NCBI GenBank assembly: GCA_037576195.1
Contig: CM075102.1
Location: 32,422,745-32,486,744, forward strand
DNA length: 64,000 nucleotides
Direction: 5' to 3'
Source of the DNA: Phytoseiulus persimilis
Lineage: Eukaryota; Arthropoda; Arachnida; Mesostigmata; Phytoseiidae
Positions 9,011 to 19,969 of this stretch are shown one piece after another. Each line of letters begins with the position of its first letter. Position 1 is the first letter of the stretch. The notes under the pieces are model-generated. The model was not told the DNA's origin, did no database searches, and saw only the letters and a program-made list of their open reading frames with translations. The position numbers and the translations under genes were made by a program.

Positions 9011-11350
9011 CTTTCGAGACACAAAATACGCTGATTAGCCCCATAAGGAGACAGTTCTGAGATGGTCCTGACCGAATGTAGGAGTAGAAGCGTACCCTTA
9101 TCTCAGGAACTGCCAGATTGTGTTTGCTCACATGCATAACCGGGATACGAATTTCAGCCATGAGTGCAAAGCCCCGATTTTATGCTAGCGAGAATCGAAG
9201 ATCACTCCCCAAGGTCTTATGACAATACATGTAAGGCAATGTCTATCTGTCATCAGTACACTCCCGAAGCAAGGGTCGGGTCAGCCTGCGTATTCGCCCG
9301 TAGCAGGTTTTCTCTGTCATACCGTGAACCTCTCGAGCTCTTCGGAGCGTGAGTTTTTGCCGAATTGTGTTTTCGTAGTAGTGGATTCCCACCGGATGCG
9401 GGGTCGGGAAAGTTGGTGAGGCTACCTTGCGTCGGACACTCGAGTGGCGCAGATTCTGGAAAGTCCCCCAATAAACCATTTGCTGACACTCCGGAAGTTC
9501 GTCAGTGGTGAACCGAGAGAGACAGTGGACTTACTGGAACCGGCGGATGACCCTTATGAATTTACCAAAGCGCTACTTTTGACCTGGACTGCTCGAAGAC
9601 ACATCGTGATCTGCGCGAGTCCACAGATCCCCAACGATGGATTCGTCTGACGACGGCCCGAAAAGCCTCGAATCCCTCCAAAAATATGATCAGACCGACG
9701 TATTCCACGTCAACATCGGACTCGGAAGACCCTTAATCGTGATTCCTCGGCTCGACGATATTCGTTGCTCAGTCTGATCAGGATGGTAGCTTGGCGGCAG
9801 CGCATCACGCGTGTCTCCGATGAGCTGAATAAAGGCGATGGAATGATGCGGAAGATCTGTGTTGAGATCAGACGCTATGAAGTCTTTAATTTAGCAGCAA
9901 AGCTGGGAATTGAGATCATCCAAAGGCGCCGAGCGAATTATCTTCGCTGTTCACAATACGTTTGCAGAAGTGAGTATCGATGATCGATGCCGAAGGAACT
10001 CCAAAACTCAAGAAAGCCGCGAATCAAAAGATGAGTCAGTGCCGAGATCGCGGACCAGATATATAGGGGCTCCAGATAATCTTGATTCAAATTGTAAACC
10101 GTACACATGACGAACCTTCTTAGTAATACACAATGATTCGTTTCAACTGATCCAATTTCCTCGGTAGACGCCTCAGGTTTCAATGAGATGTATCTCAATC
10201 TGATGAGTCCCTCATGTGTGATTATAGGATGAATACTAGGCATCCTGGGAGGAATCTAGTGTTGGATGCCATGCTTCCCACAAGACTCGTGTTCCCCTTA
10301 TCCTAAACCTCTCTGAGCTTGACCCGATCAACTCAATCAATGAGCAAGATTCAATCCTGGATTGGTTTAGTCTGAAGACGGAGGTGGAGGTTGACTCCAC
10401 AGAATCGTTTGACATTGTTGTAGGATGCAATTCAATTAGGCCGAGATTGACGTTAATCACAAGCGGGGAACTGCTGTCGCCCCGAAGTTCTCGGCTGCTG
10501 AATCTCGCTCATCAACTCACAGATTATTTACCGGGATCACCTCGGCGCCTGCAGATTGCGGAATCGGCTGCAACATCAAGCGCAGTGGCGTCGACAACCA
10601 TTCTCCTTTCGTCCCTTTTTGCCGGTGAATGATGTTTCCGAGAACGGATAGTACCGGATGCACTTCACAATGGCAGAGCTCCCGTAGATTGCACTGCTCG
10701 TAGAAGTAAGTTCCAGAGTTCCATCGTCTCTACGTTTCTCCTCTTCCGATTCTCGACGGAATGGAGAACATCGGGTGCATGTGAAAATAGAGTGAGACAC
10801 TATATCAGAGAATATGGGTTTATATCGCTCCCACTAGTCGGATGTCCGTTGCGTTCAAGAATCGGCCAGAATCCGCTTTTCCGCTCTGATTCATGTTCCG
10901 CTCAATAAATCGGGCACGGCATGTCGGGTGAATACCCATGTTTGTTCTGTCCTCAGAATCAGGTTGGGGTGCTGACACAGTCTCAGTGAAGCTGCAACTA
11001 AGTGAAGCATTGGTGACCTGACTACGGAAAAAGGGTCGAGAGGAGGGCACCGAAACGAACATTGGTATGCCTCGAAGAATCCTAATAGGTAAGGACTGTT
11101 ATCTTCCCCCGAGAAAAAAGGCTGAGCTATCGAGTTCCGGTGCATATTCCCAGAGAACTTTCAGCAATGTCGAAATGAAGCGGAGGGAGGAGATCACGTA
11201 GGCAGGTCTTTGTCTGAGGGATGCTGAGTGTGGGTCTGGGACTCTGATCATGGTGGTTCGAACTTGATGGCTCACGGAGTGCCTATGGGCCTAGGGCTGT
11301 GGAGTCACGGCAGATTGGAATGATTCCACAAAGTTCCGGACTCTGGAATG
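9011..11350. other. Intergenic tract with two weak coding candidates
   Basis: The plus frame 9444-9650 contains LLTLRKFVSGEPRETVDLL then EPADDPYEFTKALL. This is reminiscent of retroelement gag segments of the BEL/Pao type (L-x-G-x-A/P...-Y-x-x-A), but it is isolated. A second plus frame is listed separately at 10265-10632. Nothing else is assignable. Confidence 0.3.
10265..10632 (+). CDS. Hypothetical open frame, about 120 codons
   Basis: The frame runs KTRVPLILNLSELDPINSIN and on past TEVEVDSTESFDIVVGC and SGELLSPRSSRLLNLAHQL to a stop at 10632. The composition looks protein-like (no low complexity, hydrophobic pattern). There is no ATG near the start, so an upstream exon would be needed. 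No family is recognised. Confidence 0.22.
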
Positions 11351-11372
11351 GTTTCGAATAGCCGCGGAAAAT

Positions 11373-11765
11373 TTACAGCCGTGGCCTGATATAGCGTACG
11401 CTTCTGCCCGCCCCTGGCATCACAGTGACTCGATGCGCTGCTATGTCCTCTTCCTTCAACGCAGCGATCATCATCATCATCGCATTCCCAGCTGTCTGCA
11501 ATCTAGTGTCAGCAGGCCTCGCATAAGGAGGAGAAGAATTTACATAGTTTCGCCGCCATGCTACTCTCGTCCCCTCCATGGTCGCGGGCGGCAGCATTGC
11601 GTTGAATGTGTGGTCAGGGAACCATTTCTTCTTGTCCAAGAGGAAGACAGTGCTTCTCCTACTAGAAACCACAGGCCTACAACAAGTCTTCTGACAGGCG
11701 TAGAGTCGCGCGCCAGCGATTGCAGCGCCCCCGTTGGCGCCAAAACTGTGTTGTTCGCGCTTCAC
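11373..11765 (-). CDS. Hypothetical frame divergent from Cdt1
   Basis: A 130-codon minus-strand frame with internal ATGs (for example MLPPATMEGTRVAW). Its upstream part overlaps the palindromic E2F-type site, so any coding part would more likely start at an internal Met. It could be the first exon of a gene sharing the Cdt1 promoter. An opposing plus frame (11433-11813) is as long, so chance is not excluded. Confidence 0.2.
   Translation of the reverse strand: MKREQHSFGANGGAAIAGARLYACQKTCCRPVVSSRRSTVFLLDKKKWFPDHTFNAMLPPATMEGTRVAWRRNYVNSSPPYARPADTRLQTAGNAMMMMIAALKEEDIAAHRVTVMPGAGRSVRYIRPRL
11734..11744. promoter_or_regulatory. Palindromic E2F-type site upstream of Cdt1
   Basis: TTGGCGCCAAA lies about 180 nt upstream of the Cdt1 ATG. 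The minus strand gives TTTGGCGC, a match to the E2F/DP consensus TTTSSCGC. CDT1 is a known E2F target in animals, so its position and identity support a G1/S-regulated promoter. Confidence 0.6.
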
Positions 11766-11924
11766 CCTGGCCGCTCAGAGTTCAAGCGGGGCTTCAGTTC
11801 CCTTCCGTCTTAGTGGTGCTGAATATTCTTCGCAAGACGATCTGGATTCGTTTGGAAATTTTTCTGCTTTCATCGTGGTCGTACCGGAGTTGTCGTGTAT
11901 CAGTTGTGAGAATTTGTCCGGATA

Positions 11925-14131
11925 ATGGCCACGACGGTCAACAAGAAGCAGCAGCAAACGCTGACTGAATTCTTTGCGGCGAAGAAATCATCCAGGTTGA
12001 CCGCTACGAAGCAAGCATCGAACGCGCTCGAGAAACTAAAATCTCTACATGCTGATTTGGAAGAAATCAAAGCGAAGAAGGCCACTCTGAGACAGAGTCG
12101 ATCCGAACAGAAATCGCCGTCTTATGAGGTGAGTTGAGACCTTTAAACGCTCTTTAATTTCCGCAGATGACTTTAAGCTGGGAATCGGGTGTACAGACCG
12201 TCAAAAATGCCATACGAAGTCAACGGGTGGATCGGAATAGTCGATAGAAAATTTCGTTCCTGCAATACCTCGACTTCTGGAACTAAAAAGCTCCGTCATT
12301 AGTTTCACCTGCTCGTCCACTGAGAGAGCGTGTGCAGCACTCGTAAGGCTACCACTCTAGCGCCAGTTCCTTCTTCTTAGCCGGCAGCCAGATATACAGT
12401 GTTTGAAGTAGAGCTCCTGGCACTTCTTCGGATGCTCCTATGCTCAATTCCAGAGCCTTGTCGAAAGCTCAGAGACGCTAGGTGGGGCTTGTTCATAGAA
12501 TATGGCGCATTAAATTGAGCACCTCGTTCTTAGGGAGAGTGCTTCGAATATAGAACCAACGCGCGCGACGTTTCTTGATTGTGGGTTTGGACTTGAGAGA
12601 CGGAGCAGTCGTATTCATTGATTCATGATTGTTCCCAGTCTTATTTGATCTCTGATTGCTTTCATCTACAGCGGTATGCGAGTCTGTTGGAGCCCAAGCT
12701 GGACCAGCCGTCGGAGCAATGCGAAGACTCGACCCTTGTCAGAGTTCCGGCCGGAACCTCCGCTGAGGTTACTCCCAAAAAGCCCAGCACCGGAAAAGTG
12801 AGTACAGATATCCTCCCGAACAAGGGCGCACCAACCTTGATCTCGTGTGCTTTGGAGGAGTGCCAAGACCCAGATATGGATTTTGAACCTGACTGACCGA
12901 ATCTCCGTATTTCTAGAGCGACCTCGCCCGGCTTGAAGCGAAGCGCATTGCCCTCAGGAACGCGAGACAGAAGCGGCGTCAGATTGAACAAGATCTTCAG
13001 AATTTGAAAGAATTCCGAGAGACGAAAGAGCTTAAGGAGGTTCCTGAAGTTCCCGCTTATGAAAAATATCAGTACCTCACCGCTCCTTCCGGAGTGTTGC
13101 CGCTACCAGCGCACTACGAGAAACTTTTCAATGGTTTCTGCGCGTCGGACACCGTTGTCTCCATGTTCCACAACCGCAAAGAACTCTGTCGTATGGAAAA
13201 GCTTTCCCAGGCCGTGCGAAAGATGACTCGGAACAACTTTGGGCTGACTGAAGTCTCGAAGATTCTGACTCTGAAACCTGACGCTTACAAAGTATCTGTC
13301 GAGCAACACAGATTCCTCGATAGCACAGCGAAAATGCATCACATCATCGATTTCGTTGAAGCTCCAGAAGGGCCCAAGTTCCTGACTCAGCGGAAAACCG
13401 ATTTCAAAGACAAACTCATCCTCAGAGTCGCTCAGTACCACCAAGAGTTCATCGATAACGAGATGCCAGGCTCATCCATTCCGACGGAAGCACTCAAGAG
13501 ATGGCATCCAAAGTTCCGGATCAATGACATTCCCGATATCCCAGAAACCGAACTGCCAAAGCTACCAGACAGTTCGGAACTCCCAAAAGCCAAAGACATT
13601 TTGGAAAAAGTTCGCGGGAAATTCTCTGCTCGAATCGAGAAAGCTCTGGAGGCCTTGGCTGAGAAAGAAGCTCGGAGCCTCGACAAAAACAACAACAAAA
13701 CATCGCCTTCGAAGAAGTCAGCTGATGAAAAGTCAGTTCAAGGAGTGAGCAGAAGTCTTCTTGAGAGGATCAAGAAGAAAGAAGCCCTGAAAATGGCCGA
13801 AAAAATGGTCATGGGAGGTGAGGATGGGCAAGATCGGCGACAACTCCTGGCTCTACCGAACTTGATCCGCACCATTCGGCAAATATTTCTTTCATCCCAA
13901 AAAGCTGCCCTTCTTTACTCGGATCTCACCGCCAAAATCAATGACTGTGGGTCCTATGATGACCTCGACGGCCTGATGACGCGACTTTCCGAAATCGCTC
14001 CCGAATGGTATAAACCGCTCAAAGTTCGCAACGCCCAATATGTCAAGATAGATAAAGAGAGGGATATCAACATCATTTGTGCTCGGGTAGAGAACATAGC
14101 TAACGATGTAGGCAGCGCGAAGGGCCTCTGA
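11925..14131 (+). CDS. Cdt1: DNA replication licensing factor Cdt1
   Basis: Loads the MCM2-7 helicase at origins in G1 and is restrained by geminin and by S-phase proteolysis. Exons are 11925-12128, 12672-12797 and 12917-14131 (GT-AG, all phase 0), giving 514 residues. The N-terminus (residues 10-21) is a PIP degron, QQTLTEFFAAKK, with the PIP core QxxLxxFF and a basic residue four places after it. This is the PCNA/CRL4-Cdt2 destruction signal, with TE in place of the usual TD. Residues about 165-330 are the geminin-binding winged helix (LPLPAHYEKLF, then RKELCRMEKLSQAVRKM). Residues about 385-505 are the C-terminal MCM-binding winged helix (SLLERIKKKEALKMAEKM). An E2F-type site lies upstream and AATAAA 88 nt after the stop. 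Complete and intact; the length is typical for invertebrate Cdt1. Confidence 0.93.
12129..12671 (+). other. First intron of Cdt1 (543 nt)
   Basis: Donor GTGAGT after TATGAG and acceptor TCTACAG before CGGTATGCG. Longer than most introns in this window. No embedded gene or repeat seen. Confidence 0.85.
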
Positions 14132-14218
14132 GAGCTGGCCGGAAGCCATTCCAGAACGGCGGGAATGATAGTCATCCAACGAGAACCTTTAATTGAATTG
14201 ACAGTAGTCGGTAAAGAT

Positions 14219-14224
14219 AATAAA
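14219..14224 (+). terminator. Polyadenylation signal AATAAA of Cdt1
   Basis: AATAAA lies 88 nt downstream of the Cdt1 stop codon. Confidence 0.7.
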
Positions 14225-14382
14225 AGTACGCTTATTCATATCCTCTCATTCATGTTCCATACGTCGAATACCCGACACAGACATCTGTGAGTTTCGAAAC
14301 AGTATTCAAGTTTGGAAGATGTAGTTAAGATGCTCAAAGATCAATAAAGAATGATGCACGAAAAGCGATTCGGCCATAGAAA

Positions 14383-15211
14383 TCATTGAGTAGAATAGAA
14401 TGAGGGAGATTTATTCGCAGGAAGAATATCCAGAAACACGACCAGCGGCAGCAGGATCAAGTTTCCTGAATTAAACATCACCGCATCTCTCGAACGCGAT
14501 GTCTCCGTGAGTTCGGGGAGCATGACCAACGCACATCCCCCGCCGTGCTCCACGAACTTCCGAGCCTGGACGTTCATACAGAGCGGAACCATGTAAACGC
14601 GCGTCAACTTGGGATGGGGTGCAGGGAGGAGGAGCACCCGAAGTGGTCGGATCTCGTGCCCAATGCTGATTTCCGTTTCCGGAAGAGCCGGGAATCGAAT
14701 GTATTTAGCGAATGTAGCCCATGAATGTCGTTGTCGAGATAATAATTATTCTGACAGGTATTGCGAAACCCCGATGCTTTCACAGGTGAGCGGAGAGCAC
14801 CGTGGCAGAATGGAAAATGCGTTCATTCGTTTTCGTTGGTCGTCTCTCAGAACTCTCAGTATTCCATGAGCTGATAATTCAGTCCTGTTCACCATCATAG
14901 CAAAAGTTCCGCTCATCGATTCGCATGAGAATCCGTTAAGCTGGTTCAATATGAAGACATGATAGTTACTTCGTAATGAGCGAGATGCTGTATCAATCGT
15001 AGACGGCCCTCCAGTAAGGATGCTGTCCCATGCAGCCACCAAGAGAGTGTCCGGTGATCTGCTTTTGTTTAAAGTGCCCGGTGATTGGTTCTGTCGGTGT
15101 GCCAGTACACTTATGGGAAACTCCCTGATAGTTCTCCTCAATCAATGGCCTCGGGAAAAGACAGTTATGGATACAGCAGGAAGTCTTCGAAGCGAGTTCT
15201 ACGTGATACAC
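14383..15211 (-). CDS. Hypothetical minus-strand gene between Cdt1 and SON
   Basis: Two long minus frames lie end to end: 15141-14746 (131 codons) and one ending at 14383 (84 codons or more, possibly entered from the acceptor-like AAATCAG near 14665). The second contains KFVEHGGGCALVMLPE, a hydrophobic strand after a Gly turn as seen in glutamine-amidotransferase-like folds (IFT52 or biotin-ligase N-terminal types). That resemblance is only structural. GAATAAA near the end of the last frame could serve as a poly(A) signal. A start near 15211 would make it divergent from SON, about 30 nt apart, sharing one promoter. The exon junction was not resolved. Confidence 0.3.
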
Positions 15212-15241
15212 AGCTGAGCAGCTGATAGCGCCTCAAGCACC

Positions 15242-18200
15242 ATGGAAAAAGTCGATGTTTCGTCTACCACAACGGATTGTATGAAAACTGATGATGCCGA
15301 CGGCGAGCATCAAGCGGATTTTGATGTTTCCGATATACTGGCCAATTATTTCAGCAAAAGATTCAAAGGGGGAACCTCCGGTGGTGAGAATTGGTAGCAC
15401 AGATCATTGGGCTGTTATCGAATACAAGTTTGTAGCGATTTGACAGACGTGAACGAAACTCTTCACAGGTGGCTCTCCGCGGGATGACAGAAGAACGCTC
15501 AAGAAGAAGAAGAAGAAGAAGGACAAGAAAAAAAGCAAACGCCGCAGTCGGAGTTCTTCAGAAGAGAGCAATCTCCGGGAGCGAGGAACGCGATCAAGGT
15601 ATGCATCGGTTGAGCACGGCCTTCGTGAAACTCGAACAGCCACTTCCGCGGCGTGCGAGATCTCATGATCAAATCTCAGTTCCGATAGGAAGTCCAGGTA
15701 TCATCGGCGTCGCAGCGACAGGACCTCCACATCTCATCAAAGACTCAGGGCTGAGCAGAGAGGTTGGTTTCGTGGGCATTGCTCAATATCATCGGAGTCG
15801 ACACGGAGCATCCTACGTATCGTTTTTTCGCCTGGCATTCTCGTATAATCGGGGACTCTTTCAGACCGATCCAGGAGTTCGGAAAGGATCCACCGCCGTA
15901 GATCGACTTCCGGCTCATCCCATGATCGGAAAGGATTCAACAAGAGTGAACTCTTCGAAGTCGCGCGCCGCAATGTGAAATCAATGCTGGTCAGCGGGAC
16001 GTTGCCGAAGGTAAATTCAGGGCCTGATTGGATGAGCGCGAGGAGTTTAGAGGAATCTCGTCACTACGAGCTCCTCGGGACCCGATTTTTTTTCCAAACC
16101 GAATACCGTTATACAGAGGTTCTACAACGTCGTGAGAGCAGGCTCGGTGAACGGAAGGGCGATTTAAGCTCGTTCCGGTGGGAATCTATCGTGACGGTTC
16201 TCTTTGTGGCGGGATTCCAATCGTGATATCTCAGAGTGTTCTGACGTGTGTTATCCCACTGAGTGGTACTGATCATCGGTGATGAAGAGGATGGCCCTCT
16301 TCCGCTGGCATGCTTTCAGAACGTATTCTCCCTTGATATTTTCCAAGAATACACCAAAAATACTTTTACAGGGGTTCGTCATTGACCCCGAGAAAATGGG
16401 TTTTCATAAAGAAGAAATGGCGGACTCCATCGAACGCTACACCGCAATGTGCCGCAAGATCAGGGTCGAGGACGAGAATGAGTGAGTATGTCCGTTTTAA
16501 ATCGAAGCGCGTGGTTCCCTCGAACGATATGTCAGGTCAAGTTTCTATTGAAGTGCCTTGAGTCTACTCGCTCTGATGATATAGTATTCGGGTGACTGAC
16601 TTTTGATACCTCCTCAAGCATGATCAATCATTTGGCGTGACAACTTTCCTTCCGAGCAGTCAGTCATAATGCGATCATTAAAGAGAATAGTCCTCGTTCC
16701 CAAGTGAGCGTTGTCCAAGCGATAAGCTCTTTCACGGTATCAGCTCATTCAGATGAAACAAGTCTATGTCTCAAATCAGCCGTCGATGCGGAGCTCTGAA
16801 ATTCTCGAGAATGGATTATATTCTCAAAATCCAAGAGTGGATCTCCATCTGAACTTGGCATAGCAGGATGTCAAGTAATCAGGCGGGGAACATGTAACCG
16901 TAGACTAGCTCGGGATACGTGAACTCGCACCCTGCGCAACTGGCCCGATCTTGACAGCAATACACCTTCCAGGCCTTCAAGTTACCAGCTGAATCATCCG
17001 TTTTTGGTGAAAGACAGCCCCATCATAATGAATATCGCCAATGCTATCTCTATACCCACTAAAACCTCAAAGGTGCGAGATTCTATCCGATTCGGTCTCC
17101 TCGTTTGCTGCCTGCTCCTGATCCGGGGAGTCACCTGGCTAATATGCTTTACGCCCTATGTTTTCAGGAGAAAATTCTGAGCGCACAATTCCCTGTTAGT
17201 AGTGGATGTTCTCATAGAGAACTAGAATGGCAGCCCGTTGAAACGGAACCACCGAAGAAGAAAACCGTGAGTGACATGCGAAGAACTTCTTTGAATGATA
17301 CGCGAAGATGCTGTTCAGGAGCTCTGCATACTCCCCGAGCAGATCAGAGGAATTGATCCAGCTCTTATGGCTGCATCCGGGATACGTTGGCTGAAGCTTA
17401 CTCTGATGACTCTTCCGGACTTGCCCCGGAGCGCTCGCACGCAGGTCCATTGAGCTCGAGTCCAACTTTCAGAAGAGATCTCCAGAGAACGCCGCTGACT
17501 TTGAGCCTATCATCACCAAAGACTCAGAGAGCTGTGCTCAGTCTGAGACTGGAGAAGTCTTGGACTCCTCCGAGCAGGAAATAAGGAGCCTGTCGGTTCC
17601 TCAGGTGAGAAGTTTTCTCCTCCCATTTTTTTCAAGGGGACTGATCCTTTCAAACTATTCGGGAATAGCCCAGCTGAAAATTTGATTTCGATTATTTTCA
17701 TAGCTTCTGGCCAACATCCAAGAAGCCGCGCGCAGGTTGGAGAGCAACCCCTTCGACATTCAAGCCCAACAAACTCACAAACATTGTGGAGCCGTCATGA
17801 AAGAAATGAATATCGTTCTCCCAGATCCGAGATCGATCGCTGGTCAGTCCTATGGTTCACGCTGAAGGGATCCCAGTTTGTATAATTTCCGAACGACGCG
17901 GCGATGCAGATTTGACCAACTCCGTCAGGGACTTTTCCAGGTCACCTTCACTCAGGACCGAGCTGTATGTATGTGAACGATAGTCGACCCCAGGCTTGGG
18001 CTCGAAGGAACCAGCTCAGGGACACGAAAGCTTTGAACAGCGGGATCGGTATGACTCTGTTGCAAAAGATGGGTTGGACTCCGGGAACGGCCTTGGGTAG
18101 GTTATTCGGAGGAATTACAGAAATATCGTATCGGAGCTCGGGTTCGCAAGTCCTCAGTTCTTTCCCTTTCCTCTGTGACTCCTGAAGGTAAGAACCAAGA

Positions 18201-18821
18201 GGGCGCTCTGGAGCCTCTTATGCCCCAAGTAAAATTCGATAGGAAAGGTCTCAGCGCACAAGAAGATAATTTCAAGAAACCTCCACCTGCAGCAACGTTG
18301 TCGACTGCCAACAGGTACGCCGTACGGGTTTGTATTCTCACCATATTGTGCTCGACGAATCTCCCTCCTAGCACTGATGGCAGCCTCTCCTTGCATCGTT
18401 AGATCTGCTCCTGAAACAACGGCGCTTCAGAAAGTTATAGATAGCGCTTTCGGGGGAAAGCACCCTGTTACTTTGATCCTGGAAATCTGCGCAGCGAAGA
18501 AGCTCACGCAGCCGGTGTTCGCCGATTTGCCTCCCATTGGTGAACCGCACGATCGGACGTTTCTCTGCCGGTGAGCATCTTATGTTCTAAGAATGCGACA
18601 TCCAGGCATGGATATAAGCTTGAGTTCCACTCGGCTTTTATGCCGTTATCAAACTAACTGAGCGAACTAAAGCTCCTTACCCTTTCTGAAATAGCGTCGA
18701 CTTCAACGGGAAGGTCTTCATTCCGAAGCAGCGGTCGCTCACGAAGAAACTAGCGAAGGCACAAGCGACTCTTCTGGCACTCGCCGACATTGGCGCATAC
18801 TGCCCACCGGAACATAAATAG
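15242..18821 (+). CDS. Son: SON-like splicing co-factor (RS-rich, G-patch, dsRBD)
   Basis: Nuclear-speckle protein that promotes splicing of weak introns. Thirteen exons in continuous phase: 15242-15383, 15469-15598, 15680-15762, 15865-16010, 16372-16481, 16973-17072, 17168-17266, 17473-17604, 17704-17842, 17941-18096, 18188-18314, 18403-18570 and 18695-18821. Together they give 552 residues. In order there is an acidic N-terminus, a Lys/Arg/Ser-rich stretch (KRRSRSSSEES, then YHRRRSDRTSTS), and FNKSELFEVARRNVKSML. Next come HPFLVKDSPIIMNIANAIS and QFPVSSGCSHRE, both conserved in SON. A G-patch follows (about residues 394-440, SGIGMTLLQKMGWTPGTALG), then a C-terminal dsRBD (about 470-545, GGKHPVTLILEICAAKK, then SLTKKLAKAQATLLAL). 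It is far shorter than vertebrate SON because the large internal repeat region is absent. No broken exon was seen. Confidence 0.9.
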
Positions 18822-18861
18822 GGATTCATTGATTCTGCTCGTCTGATGAATCCCTATCTCC

Positions 18862-19866
18862 TCAACTGCTCATCTTAGCAATCATCATGCCTGACGGTTC
18901 CCGAGTTTTTGTACGGAACCTTGGAATGGATGTGGGAAGTGCTATACTTGGGAACTTCCCAAAGTGTTGCACAATAAAGGAAGTAACAATGCAACCTCGA
19001 TTATTACAACCATTCGGATTCCAAATCCGATTATTCCAACTCGAATCAGCTCCAATGTCGGAGCGTCTGATTCCCTCCATCTTGTAGAATGTTATGTAAC
19101 CAAACTGGATCGAGAGATGAAATCCTCGAACAGAAACGAGCTCATAATTATCATGCGCTCGGCGGCGACTCAAACCGAAGCTGTGATGCTTCCCTCTCTT
19201 CCCAGGACATCTCGATCGACCGCAACGAGTCCTCATCGCAAAGTAGTTGCAAACTGGCTTCATTTCCTTCGTGGTTCTCCGGACTGAGGATGAAAGGAGC
19301 GGACACAATTCGTAACTCGGAAGAAGAATGCTCCTTCTGCTGCTCACAGGACAGAATCCTTCCTGAGTCAGGAAGGATTCTGTCCTGTGTCCAGGAATCC
19401 TGACCCCCAGCTTCGAGAATGGTCTTGGGATGGCTTTCTTTGAAGCTCGCGAATCGATTTTCATGATTCCCGAGCAGAAAGCAGACTGAGTCAAGCATTG
19501 AGGAGCGGGTTGAACAGATAGCGGATACGGATAGATCTCTTTGTGTTCAACGCCTACAAACACTTCCATTAGCTGTGGTCTATCGCGAAAGCCCCAGTCA
19601 GTGACTTCTCTGTTGTTCGGCCAGAATGCAATCAGTTCATGCATTCGCTCTGATTCCACGCCGGTAGCATCCTGATCCTTTGAGCCGTCCATCTCCTCCT
19701 GAGTTCTGCTGGGCGTATGCCGCGCACCGACGCACTTCCGAGCCTTGCATCCAGCGGAGCACTGGCCGTAGGCGGTGCAACACCTACGATTTCCTCGTGA
19801 ATGGGAGGCTTCTCTGAATATGAAACTGAGAGATGGTCTGGAACATCGTAGGGTCTGCGCTGGCAA
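18862..19866 (-). CDS. Long uncharacterised open frame convergent with SON
   Basis: A 334-codon uninterrupted minus frame, the longest non-repeat frame here. The N-terminal part is cysteine-rich (CCTAYGQCSAGCKARKC) and recalls short zinc-knuckle segments found near arthropod transposase or integrase genes. The rest matches nothing I know. Its 3' end overlaps the SON 3' UTR, including that gene's AATAAA at 18973-18978, and a perfect 45-nt palindrome lies within it. The coding case rests on length only. It may be a transposon-derived remnant or a chance frame. Confidence 0.25.
   Translation of the reverse strand: MPAQTLRCSRPSLSFIFREASHSRGNRRCCTAYGQCSAGCKARKCVGARHTPSRTQEEMDGSKDQDATGVESERMHELIAFWPNNREVTDWGFRDRPQLMEVFVGVEHKEIYPYPLSVQPAPQCLTQSAFCSGIMKIDSRASKKAIPRPFSKLGVRIPGHRTESFLTQEGFCPVSSRRSILLPSYELCPLLSSSVRRTTKEMKPVCNYFAMRTRCGRSRCPGKRGKHHSFGLSRRRAHDNYELVSVRGFHLSIQFGYITFYKMEGIRRSDIGADSSWNNRIWNPNGCNNRGCIVTSFIVQHFGKFPSIALPTSIPRFRTKTREPSGMMIAKMSS
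18973..18978 (+). terminator. Likely polyadenylation signal of the SON-like gene
   Basis: AATAAA lies about 150 nt after the SON stop codon at 18819-18821. Confidence 0.5.
19345..19389. repeat. Perfect 45-nt palindrome
   Basis: Two 22-nt arms flank the single base G at 19367. The left arm begins CACAGGACAGAATCC and the right arm ends GGATTCTGTCCTGTG. No mismatch was found in the arms, and the symmetry stops abruptly at both ends. Confidence 0.95.
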
Positions 19867-19969
19867 TGGAGGAAGTCATGACGCCGGATGTAGGTCCTGG
19901 TGAACAGGTCACGAGGTCAAGTTCGAGCCGTCTAAGGCCAGGATTTCGATGGGTCGATCCGGACATCGT

